Shown here one piece after another: positions 27,357 through 33,544 of a DNA stretch of 45,471 nucleotides. The notes below the pieces were generated by a model. The model did no database searches. It had not been told where the DNA came from and saw only the letters and a program-made list of their open reading frames with translations. Made by a program: the position numbers and the translations under genes. The stretch comes from Paenibacillus dakarensis (lineage in GTDB: Bacteria > Bacillota > Bacilli > Paenibacillales > Paenibacillaceae): contig NZ_CDSE01000015.1 in the NCBI RefSeq assembly GCF_001373415.1, forward strand, positions 1 through 45,471. The letters are read 5' to 3'. The number at the start of each line of letters is the position of its first letter. Positions within the stretch are counted from its first letter, which is position 1.

Positions 27357-28196
27357 ATGAAGGTCTACACAGGCAAAGGCTGGCTCAGTGTGAAGGAGCA
27401 GTTTTACGTCATTATCCTGCTGTTTCTGTACAGGCTCATGTGGGGGTACTGTCTTTACCGGATTGTAAAATCAGCCGTGGTCCCTCTTTTGATGCGGTTT
27501 CCGGACCCTGCTCCGAATGAGCTCAGTAAATTACTGTTTTTTTACGAAGGTGAAATGGCATTGTCTCAGAGCAGTGACATTCACTTATACGCCTGGCTCC
27601 TGCTTGGAATGCTGCTTGTTCGAATGACGCTGACTCCTCTCATACACGCAGGGATATTTTATAACCTCCATCAGGAGGTAAAAGGAGAACGGGGACTGTT
27701 CTTCTTTCAAGGCATGAGAAAGTTTTGGAAGCCCATGACTTTATTCTACATGATCGAAACTATTCTGATCTTTACTCCTGCATACTTGCTCTTACCAAAG
27801 ATTCTTCCCCCCCTGCTTGAGGCCATTCGCGAACCATCTGCCTTACTTAAGGCAGCTCCTTACCTTGCAGGCTGGTTAATATACGCGCAGCTGCTCCGCC
27901 TGCTCCTTCTTTATCTGCAGTTTGGCAAAACCGCAGATGACAGCGGGATGCTGCCTTCCCTGCTGGTTTTTTTACGGCATATCGGAAAAGCCGCCCTGGT
28001 CTCCATTATCATTGGCGGAACAGCAATGTTAATCTTCCTTCTCTTAAGCGGCTTATCTTTATTCTGGTCGGGCCTGACTGGAATCATCATCCAACAAGCA
28101 AGCTATTTTGTAAGCAGTCTGTTTCAGCTCTGGGGGGTTACCGCTCAATTTCAGGTATGGCATACCCATACCCATACTCATAGCCAGCAGCCCTGA
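27357..28196 (+). CDS. Polytopic membrane protein of unknown function with His-rich C-terminus
   Basis: The start is ATG 27357, after AGGGGGGAG; the earlier ATG overlaps the peptidase stop. The 279-residue protein has about six hydrophobic segments (roughly 16-40, 77-100, 128-148, 168-188, 212-236, 240-262) and ends with alternating His-Thr residues (WHTHTHTHSQQP). I do not recognise the family. Directly downstream of the M1 peptidase and ended by a strong terminator, it may support that peptidase or bind metal through the His tail; both are inference. Confidence 0.8.
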   Translation: MKVYTGKGWLSVKEQFYVIILLFLYRLMWGYCLYRIVKSAVVPLLMRFPDPAPNELSKLLFFYEGEMALSQSSDIHLYAWLLLGMLLVRMTLTPLIHAGIFYNLHQEVKGERGLFFFQGMRKFWKPMTLFYMIETILIFTPAYLLLPKILPPLLEAIREPSALLKAAPYLAGWLIYAQLLRLLLLYLQFGKTADDSGMLPSLLVFLRHIGKAALVSIIIGGTAMLIFLLLSGLSLFWSGLTGIIIQQASYFVSSLFQLWGVTAQFQVWHTHTHTHSQQP

Positions 28197-28219
28197 AAAT
28201 GAATTTGAACCCTTAATCT

Positions 28220-28264
28220 AAATAAAAATCCCGTCCCTTTTTAAAAGGAACGGGATTTTTATTT
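28220..28264. terminator. Strong terminator after the M1 peptidase operon
   Basis: A long near-perfect stem (AAATAAAAATCCCGT... with its complement, one internal C/A mismatch) is A/T-rich on both flanks, so it can act in both directions. Confidence 0.92.
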
Positions 28265-28283
28265 AAAGTATGATATTCCTCAT

Positions 28284-28312
28284 TTGCCAAAATGTAAATC
28301 GTCTGTTAAAAT
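28284..28312 (+). promoter_or_regulatory. Promoter of the riboswitch-controlled NlpC/P60 gene
   Basis: TTGCCA (28284-28289), a 17-bp spacer and TAAAAT (28307-28312). The start would be near 28319, giving a leader of about 185 nt that holds the aptamer. Confidence 0.65.
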
Positions 28313-28368
28313 AACGAAAGTGATAGTAACAACTTTGTCATCTTTATTGTAACTTTTTACACCAAAAT

Positions 28369-28486
28369 AAAGCCGAGTTCCCGTAACAACGGGAAGCGGG
28401 GGATCCGTCTTGGGTGCATTGATCTCGCAACAGAGTGATCATAGGCCTAACCTTCTGCCGAACCCTTAAGCTAACCTCGCAGGCAT
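28369..28486 (+). ncRNA. Cyclic di-AMP riboswitch (ydaO-yuaA class)
   Basis: The segment carries the conserved ydaO/yuaA pieces in order: GCCGAGTTCCCGTAAC, CGGGAAGCGGGGGATCC, a GGGTGCATTGATCTC-like central part, CCTTCTGCCGAACCC and GCTAACCTCGCAGGC. This class binds c-di-AMP and usually switches off cell-wall hydrolase or potassium genes (established), and here it precedes an NlpC/P60 hydrolase. No terminator hairpin follows, and AAGGAG begins a few nt after the last conserved block. Confidence 0.87.
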
Positions 28487-28502
28487 TGGAAGGAGTATTA
28501 TT

Positions 28503-28976
28503 TTGAAAAAAAAGTTAGCTGCCATCTCCCTTGGCTTAACTCTCGCCCTTACAATCAGTACCGGAAGCGCTTTCGCCAATTCCAAACTAGACAACGCAAT
28601 CAAACCTGTCATTGGTGTCTCTTATAAAATGGGTGGTACAACGACCAAAGGATTCGACTGCTCTGGATTTACAGGCTATGTCTTCAAAAAAATTGGTATC
28701 ACACTGCCACGCGCATCTACATCCCAATACAAAGTAGGAACTCCGGTTGCCAAAAAGAATCTGAAAGCCGGCGACCTTGTATTCTTCAATACTTCAGGCA
28801 GAGGTGTCTCTCACGTAGGGATTTATGTTGGAGGCGGCAAGTTTGCCCATTCCTCTACATCCCGCGGTGTTACCATTACCGCACTCAACTCCAGCTATTT
28901 CGCCAACAAGTATATTGGCGCCAAGCGAGTGATGAGTGCGACCAAGTACAAAGCTGTCGCTGTAGACTACAACTAA
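28503..28976 (+). CDS. Secreted NlpC/P60 peptidoglycan endopeptidase
   Basis: The 157-residue protein has a signal peptide (MKKKLAAISLGLTLALTIS, cleavage near AFA-NS) and a single NlpC/P60 domain with catalytic C53 (FDCSGF), H104 (VSHVGIY) and H116 (FAHSS). It has no LysM or SH3 binding domain, so it is a minimal lytic enzyme probably cutting stem peptides in the wall. The start is TTG 28503, preceded by AAGGAG 7 nt upstream; the N-terminus fits and no ATG is available. Control by the c-di-AMP riboswitch links its synthesis to turgor and wall stress. It has its own terminator. Confidence 0.94.
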   Translation: MKKKLAAISLGLTLALTISTGSAFANSKLDNAIKPVIGVSYKMGGTTTKGFDCSGFTGYVFKKIGITLPRASTSQYKVGTPVAKKNLKAGDLVFFNTSGRGVSHVGIYVGGGKFAHSSTSRGVTITALNSSYFANKYIGAKRVMSATKYKAVAVDYN

Positions 28977-28996
28977 TTTATACGCTAATATAAACT

Positions 28997-29039
28997 AAGC
29001 CCGGACGAGATTGCTACAATCTCCTTCGTGGCTTTTTCT
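28997..29039 (+). terminator. Terminator of the NlpC/P60 gene
   Basis: AAGCC/GGCTT with inner ACGA/TCGT and GATTG/CAATC stems, followed by TTTTTCTTT. Confidence 0.82.
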
Positions 29040-29210
29040 TTATACTTCTATAACGTACGAACCAAGGAAAAGGTTTTCCATCTTCCGAAAAAAATTTCAA
29101 TTATTTCTCAATTTCGGTTTCTTACCATTGATTACCCTCTCCTTTCGTACCTTGAAACATATTTTTCTAGATTTTTTTGTAAATTACTACTCGACGAAGG
29201 GAGATTATAT

Positions 29211-29696
29211 ATGAATGAGCCATCCGTTCAATTTCATGCGGTTCCCATGACTGCCGATCAAGCAGCCGAAATATGCAGCTGGTCATATCAAGCCCCCTAT
29301 AATATATATGGCTGGCTACCTTGGGAGCAGATGAAAGGCCTTGGTGTTGAATTTGGTGATCCGGTTATCCGTGAGCAGCAGTATATATCCATTCTGGACG
29401 AAAAAGGCCAGATGTGGGGATTCGCTCAATTGTTTCCGATGGTGGGTGTGACTCGAATCGGTCTGGGGATGCGGCCTGATTGGTGCGGACGAGGGATGGG
29501 CAAATATTTTGTGGAGGCCATTGTTCATGAGGCAAGACTCAGGCGACCCGAAGATGAAATTGACCTGGAGGTATTAACCTGGAATGAACGGGCCATTCGT
29601 ACTTATCTTCGCGCAGGATTCCACATCACCGACACTTATGAACGGATGACTCCAACGGGAAATTCATTATTCCACTGCATGGTATATGAAAAATAG
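29211..29696 (+). CDS. GNAT family N-acetyltransferase
   Basis: Acetyl-CoA-dependent N-acetyltransferase of unknown substrate, 161 residues. The acetyl-CoA-binding motif A is WCGRGMGKYFVEAIV, after the strand GVTRIGLGMRP. The later strand reads IDLEVLTWNERAIRTYLRAGF, the usual GNAT motif B region. The start is ATG 29211 with AAGGGAG 7 nt upstream; the frame reads 61 codons further back through the previous gene's terminator, which is not credible. It stands alone. No close functional subgroup (ribosomal protein, aminoglycoside) can be picked by eye. Confidence 0.88.
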   Translation: MNEPSVQFHAVPMTADQAAEICSWSYQAPYNIYGWLPWEQMKGLGVEFGDPVIREQQYISILDEKGQMWGFAQLFPMVGVTRIGLGMRPDWCGRGMGKYFVEAIVHEARLRRPEDEIDLEVLTWNERAIRTYLRAGFHITDTYERMTPTGNSLFHCMVYEK

Positions 29697-29737
29697 CACA
29701 ATTTTGTGTAATTTTAATCGTCAAAGACGTATATTTG

Positions 29738-29765
29738 TTGCTTTTTTTGTCACAACTGCTATGAT
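29738..29765 (+). promoter_or_regulatory. Possible promoter of the cytochrome c gene
   Basis: TTGCTT (29738-29743), a 16-bp spacer and TATGAT (29760-29765). A TATAAT at 29783-29788 is a competing -10 without a good -35. Confidence 0.4.
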
Positions 29766-29823
29766 GTCCTTGTATGTTCGTTTATAATAGAAGCAATTGC
29801 CAGTATACATAAGAAGGGACGAT

Positions 29824-30186
29824 ATGACGATGCAAAAATGGATTATGAGCGGATTATTCTTCGTCGCATGTGCGCTCGCCCTCGCGTTGATGTTTACGCT
29901 TCCAGGAAAAGAAGAAGTGGCTGAAGAAGCTAAACCAACGATGCCTGAAGTGACACTCGATGCCGCTTCGGCTGAGGCTGCTGTGAAAGCCAGCTGCATT
30001 ACTTGTCACGGGGATCAGCTTCAAGGCGGAGCAGGACCTGCCCTCAATCAAGTAGGCGGTCATATGGACACCGAAGCTCTGTTTAGTGTAATCTCAAAAG
30101 GCCGCGGCGGAATGCCTGCCTTTAAAGATCAATTAAAGCCAGAGGAAATTGCTAATATTGCTCTTTACCTGGCTGAGAAGAAATAA
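29824..30186 (+). CDS. cccA: Membrane-anchored small cytochrome c (c550-like)
   Basis: The 120-residue protein has an N-terminal membrane helix (about 5-24, WIMSGLFFVACALALALMF), an acidic/Ala linker and one class I cytochrome c domain with haem motif CITCH and axial-ligand Met in GGMPAF. Size and layout equal B. subtilis CccA. It carries electrons on the outer face of the membrane, probably between the bc complex and a terminal oxidase. The start at 29824 uses AAGGGA 5-6 nt upstream; ATG 29830 is also possible. No lipobox cysteine, so it is not the c551 lipoprotein. The symbol is by similarity of layout. Confidence 0.88.
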   Translation: MTMQKWIMSGLFFVACALALALMFTLPGKEEVAEEAKPTMPEVTLDAASAEAAVKASCITCHGDQLQGGAGPALNQVGGHMDTEALFSVISKGRGGMPAFKDQLKPEEIANIALYLAEKK

Positions 30187-30209
30187 TTCAATTTATTCAC
30201 AAGCTAACA

Positions 30210-30249
30210 AAACACGCTTGATCAGGATTTATCCTGTTCAAGCGTGTTT
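30210..30249. terminator. Bidirectional terminator between cytochrome c and phhB
   Basis: A perfect 12-bp outer stem AAACACGCTTGA/TCAAGCGTGTTT encloses CAGGAT/ATCCTG. The plus strand continues ATTTTAT; the minus strand continues TGTTAGC. Confidence 0.88.
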
Positions 30250-30272
30250 ATTTTATACCATCAAACGGCTTA

Positions 30273-30584
30273 TTACTCTTCCTGATTGTCCGTAGAACGA
30301 CCCTTTTCATATACTTCGTTAAACTGCTGGGCTTCTTTGATATCTACAGCCGTAATGCCTCCATCATCCCACGAGGTCAGACGCAAGGTCACTGTTTTGT
30401 AATCAATCGTTATATAAGGATGGTGCCCAAAAGCCTCCGATATCGCAGCTACTTGATCAACGAAAGCGATCCCCTTCATAAACGAAGGAAACGTATATTT
30501 ACGTATGATCCATCGTCCTTGCTCCAGCTCCCAGCCCTCAAGCTGCTCCAGATGTGTCTCAACTTCCTGCTGTGTATACAGCAT
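30273..30584 (-). CDS. phhB: 4a-hydroxytetrahydrobiopterin dehydratase (pterin carbinolamine dehydratase)
   Basis: Dehydrates 4a-hydroxytetrahydropterin, recycling the cofactor of aromatic amino acid hydroxylases. The 103-residue protein contains the family signature as GHHPYITIDYKTVTL then TSWDDGGITAVDI; TH of the usual motif is replaced by SWDD. The start is ATG 30584 with GGGAGG 8 nt upstream; the longer frame begins ten codons earlier without a site. No aromatic hydroxylase gene is in the window, so its partner is unknown. Stand-alone. Confidence 0.9.
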   Translation of the reverse strand: MLYTQQEVETHLEQLEGWELEQGRWIIRKYTFPSFMKGIAFVDQVAAISEAFGHHPYITIDYKTVTLRLTSWDDGGITAVDIKEAQQFNEVYEKGRSTDNQEE

Positions 30585-30679
30585 TTTATCTTCCTCCCAG
30601 AAAAGCTTTCCCACTAACGTGGATCTAATGATTCATCTATTCTATTCCTCATCCGTCTAGTTTAGTACGATCTGCTTCC

Positions 30680-30973
30680 TCAGGTAAGGGCTACAAACGC
30701 TAAATCTTCATCTCCAATAAGAATATGTATCCGATGGTTTACCTGATCATGCATAACTACACCGCTTCCTACCGGAATGACAGGCTCCGTGCCCAGCCCG
30801 TAAAACAAGTCTTCAGCCAAAGCCTCGTATACCTCATTCTTGTCGGTGTCACCTAGGCTGCTCCACTCTTCAGAATCCATTTCAAAAAAAACGTAGCTGT
30901 CTGGAATTCGCCCTACAGCCTCGGTTAACTCCTTCAAAATGTCTCCGTAATCACGTCCGTGCTTTACACCCAT
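30680..30973 (-). CDS. Small hypothetical protein
   Basis: A 97-residue cytoplasmic protein starting MGVKHGRDYGDILKEL. AAAGGAG lies 8 nt before ATG 30973, and a TATAAT stands at 31023-31028 upstream. It is acidic in the first half (MDSEEWSSLGDTDKNEVYEAL) and beta-rich at the end (GVVMHDQVNHRIHILIGDEDLAFVAL in pieces). No known motif, signal or membrane helix. I do not recognise it. Good ribosome binding site and codon use support a real gene. Confidence 0.72.
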   Translation of the reverse strand: MGVKHGRDYGDILKELTEAVGRIPDSYVFFEMDSEEWSSLGDTDKNEVYEALAEDLFYGLGTEPVIPVGSGVVMHDQVNHRIHILIGDEDLAFVALT

Positions 30974-31022
30974 CGATCTCACTCCTTTCTGCGACTTCAT
31001 ACCTAAAGTTGCCCTTACTCTT

Positions 31023-31028
31023 ATTATA
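31023..31028 (-). promoter_or_regulatory. -10 element upstream of the 97-residue hypothetical gene
   Basis: A perfect TATAAT on the minus strand about 50 nt before the start. The region where a -35 should be is a T-run, so the promoter is tentative. Confidence 0.4.
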
Positions 31029-31163
31029 CCGGAAATTTCAACTAAAAAAAAAAGGTTAACTTGACGATAAATAGGTTAATGCGCTTATTTGCACAGCGCT
31101 AGCCCTATAAATAGAAACAAAACGAATGGATTCGTTATATATTTCTCATGGATGAGGTGTGTT

Positions 31164-31955
31164 ATGGAAATTTCAACAATTATAGGTTTGGTGCTCGGTA
31201 TTGTATCCGTATTGGTCGGAATGGTCTTAAAAGGAGCTTCTATTACGGCCTTGGGTAACCCGGCAGCCTTTCTCATTATTATAGGCGGAACTGCAGCTAC
31301 TCTCTTCATCGGCTTTCCTATGGTGGAACTGAAAAAGTTTCCGAAGCTTATAAAGATGGCCTTCCTGAAACAAAAGCTGATGGACAAGACGGATCTGATC
31401 ACGCTGTTTATGGAGTACGCCTCTATTACCCGCCGCGAAGGATTGCTTGCCCTGGAATCGAAAGTCGAAGAAATCGATGACGCGTTTCTCCGTAACGGAA
31501 TGCGTATGATTATTGACGGAAACGATCAGGAATTCGTTAGTGACGTGCTTATGGAGGACATTCATGCTACCGAGGAACGACATCGTTCCGGTGCTCTGAT
31601 CTTCTCCCAAGCCGGTATGTATGCTCCGTCCCTTGGTGTACTGGGTGCGGTTGTTGGTTTGATTGCTGCTCTGGGTCAGATGAATGACATGACAGAGCTA
31701 GCTCACGCGATTGGTGCCGCTTTTATCGCAACCATGCTCGGTATTTTTACCGGTTATGTCCTTTGTCACCCAATTGCTAATAAGTTAAAGCGTTTATCCA
31801 AGCGCGAAATCGAAATCCGGTTGATGATGCTGGAAGGTCTTCTTTCCATCCAATCCGGAGTATCCACGATCGCGATCAGTCAGAAGCTATCTGTCTTCCT
31901 GACTCCTTCCGAGCGTCTCAAACTAAGTGATAAGGAGGCTGGTTCTAGTGAGTAA
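31164..31955 (+). CDS. motA: Flagellar motor stator protein MotA
   Basis: MotA and MotB form the proton-driven stator. The 263-residue protein has four membrane helices (about 4-22, 31-50, 146-168, 179-200), the large cytoplasmic loop with RREGLLALE that contacts FliG, and the conserved YAPSLGVLGAVVGLI with the functional Pro. The start is ATG 31164 with GAGGTG upstream. It overlaps motB by 8 nt. MotA/MotB rather than PomA/MotP-type is assumed; the coupling ion cannot be settled by eye. No sigma-D box (TAAA-N15-GCCGATAT) was found upstream. Confidence 0.95.
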   Translation: MEISTIIGLVLGIVSVLVGMVLKGASITALGNPAAFLIIIGGTAATLFIGFPMVELKKFPKLIKMAFLKQKLMDKTDLITLFMEYASITRREGLLALESKVEEIDDAFLRNGMRMIIDGNDQEFVSDVLMEDIHATEERHRSGALIFSQAGMYAPSLGVLGAVVGLIAALGQMNDMTELAHAIGAAFIATMLGIFTGYVLCHPIANKLKRLSKREIEIRLMMLEGLLSIQSGVSTIAISQKLSVFLTPSERLKLSDKEAGSSE

Positions 31956-32760
31956 AAAGACTAGACACGAGCCCCATGAAGAGCATGCCGACGAATCCTG
32001 GCTGCTTCCTTATGCAGATCTGCTAACCCTTTTGCTGGCACTCTTCCTGGTCCTTTATGCCATGAGTGCTACCGATGCCAAGAAATTTCAACAGATGAGC
32101 GAAGCATTCAACGTGGCATTGAACGGAGGATCCGGCGTTCTCGATTACAGTAAAATCGAACCAAGCAAAAGCCCTGCCGATAATAACAAAAGCATAACTA
32201 CCATTCCTGCACCTAATCCGGACAAAAAACGCGAAGAGCTTATGAAGCAGGAACAGGAAGACCTGGAGAAGCTGAAAAAGCAGCTGGACACCTATATTAA
32301 GAATAACGGCTTAACGACAGAACTAAGCACAAAGCTGAATCAATCGCAGCTGATGATTACGATTCGGGATAATGCCTTATTTGCTCCAGGTGAAGCCACT
32401 GTAAAGCCGGAAGCAAGAAAGCTTGCGAAGGAAATATCCAATCTGCTTCAAAAATTCCCCGACTACGATGTCATCGTATCCGGTCATACGGATGATGTTC
32501 CAATGAACAGCATGAGGTACCCTTCCAACTGGGATCTAAGCTCGGATCGGGCACTTCAGTTCATGAAGATTCTCCTGCTGAATTCATCCCTTGATCCGAA
32601 GCGTTTTATGTCAACCGGTTATGGCGAGTACCGTCCGATTGCAGAGAACAGTACCGCGGCAGGCAAAGCTAAGAACAGACGTGTCGAAGTATCTATTATC
32701 CGCAAATATCAAGATAGTAATACGTTTACCAGCGTAACCAATTCAAAGGATCAAAAATAA
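31948..32760 (+). CDS. motB: Flagellar motor stator protein MotB
   Basis: The 270-residue protein has a short basic cytoplasmic start, one membrane helix (about 20-41), with the ion-carrying D24 in LLPYADLLTLL, a Lys/Glu-rich plug/linker region (about 80-125, coiled-coil-like) and an OmpA-like peptidoglycan-binding domain with VSGHTDDVPMNS and RRVEVSI. The start is GTG 31948 (AAGGAGG 9 nt upstream), inside the end of motA. The earlier frame opening lacks a ribosome binding site. Confidence 0.96.
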   Translation: MSKKTRHEPHEEHADESWLLPYADLLTLLLALFLVLYAMSATDAKKFQQMSEAFNVALNGGSGVLDYSKIEPSKSPADNNKSITTIPAPNPDKKREELMKQEQEDLEKLKKQLDTYIKNNGLTTELSTKLNQSQLMITIRDNALFAPGEATVKPEARKLAKEISNLLQKFPDYDVIVSGHTDDVPMNSMRYPSNWDLSSDRALQFMKILLLNSSLDPKRFMSTGYGEYRPIAENSTAAGKAKNRRVEVSIIRKYQDSNTFTSVTNSKDQK

Positions 32761-32761
32761 G

Positions 32762-32800
32762 ACAACCGGTTCTCGGACAAGCTTTCCGGGAGCCGGTTGT
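32762..32800. terminator. Terminator between motB and rluF
   Basis: A 15-bp stem (ACAACCGGTTCTCGG with its partner, two G-U pairs) and a 9-nt loop, followed by TTTGCGTTT on the plus strand. It can also act for the converging rluF. Confidence 0.82.
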
Positions 32801-32807
32801 TTGCGTT

Positions 32808-33512
32808 TCAAGTCAACGTATAATTCAGGAGCTTGCCAAGCTCCTGTTTCTCTTGATCAGTAAGGTCCCGCCATACTCCTGTCTTCTGATTCCCCAGCTG
32901 GATATTCATGATGCGAATGCGCTGCAGCTTCCGCACCTCATATCCAAAGGCACTGCACATACGGCGAATTTGACGATTTTTTCCCTCGGTCAAAATAATT
33001 CGAAATACGCGCTCCGACATCCGGGTTACCTTGCATGGAAGTGTTGTCGCGCCTAGGATTTTGACTCCGCTTGACATGCCCCGAATAAAGGCTTCCGTTA
33101 TTGGACGATCAACTGTGACGATGTACTCCTTCTCGTGTCTTCCTTCAGAACGGAGAATTTTATTGACAATGTCCCCGTCGCTTGTAAGCAGAATGAGCCC
33201 TTCCGAATCTTTATCTAAACGCCCGATCGGAAAAATCCGCTCTTTATGTCCTACAAAGTCAACAATGTTTCCTTTAATGTGTTGCTCTGTTGTACTGGTG
33301 ATTCCCACAGGCTTATTGAGTGCGATATAAACATGCTTGGTCTTCTTCTCGTCTAAACGGCGTCCGTTCACTCGGACATCATCGCCCTCCTCCGCCTGGC
33401 TGCCCAGGACCGCTTTCACTCCATTGATTGTCACCTGACCGCTCTCTACAAGCTTGTCAGCCTCCCTGCGTGAGCAAAAGCCTGTCTCACTGATGAATTT
33501 ATTTATTCTCAA
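32808..33512 (-). CDS. rluF: 23S rRNA pseudouridine synthase, RsuA/RluF type
   Basis: Isomerises a uridine in rRNA (RluF: U2604 of 23S RNA in E. coli). The 234-residue protein has an N-terminal S4 RNA-binding domain (about 1-50, [21 protein letters not shown] in pieces) and the catalytic domain with D100 in [26 protein letters not shown] and the C-terminal [16 protein letters not shown] motif. The [11 protein letters not shown] signature points to the RluF branch, not RluB. It lies 32 bp after the sensor kinase, so the pair may be one transcript. Confidence 0.92.
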   Translation of the reverse strand: MRINKFISETGFCSRREADKLVESGQVTINGVKAVLGSQAEEGDDVRVNGRRLDEKKTKHVYIALNKPVGITSTTEQHIKGNIVDFVGHKERIFPIGRLDKDSEGLILLTSDGDIVNKILRSEGRHEKEYIVTVDRPITEAFIRGMSSGVKILGATTLPCKVTRMSERVFRIILTEGKNRQIRRMCSAFGYEVRKLQRIRIMNIQLGNQKTGVWRDLTDQEKQELGKLLNYTLT

Positions 33513-33544
33513 GCTGTATCCTCTCCATCTGTGCTTAGTTTACT

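Noticed and set aside
29028..29210. Extended N-terminus for the GNAT protein
   Set aside because: It would read through the preceding terminator and has no ribosome binding site; ATG 29211 has one.
31057..31092. Sigma-D promoter for motA-motB
   Set aside because: No TAAA-N15-GCCGATAT match; only a poor TTGACG-18-TTATTT sigma-A-like pair is seen.
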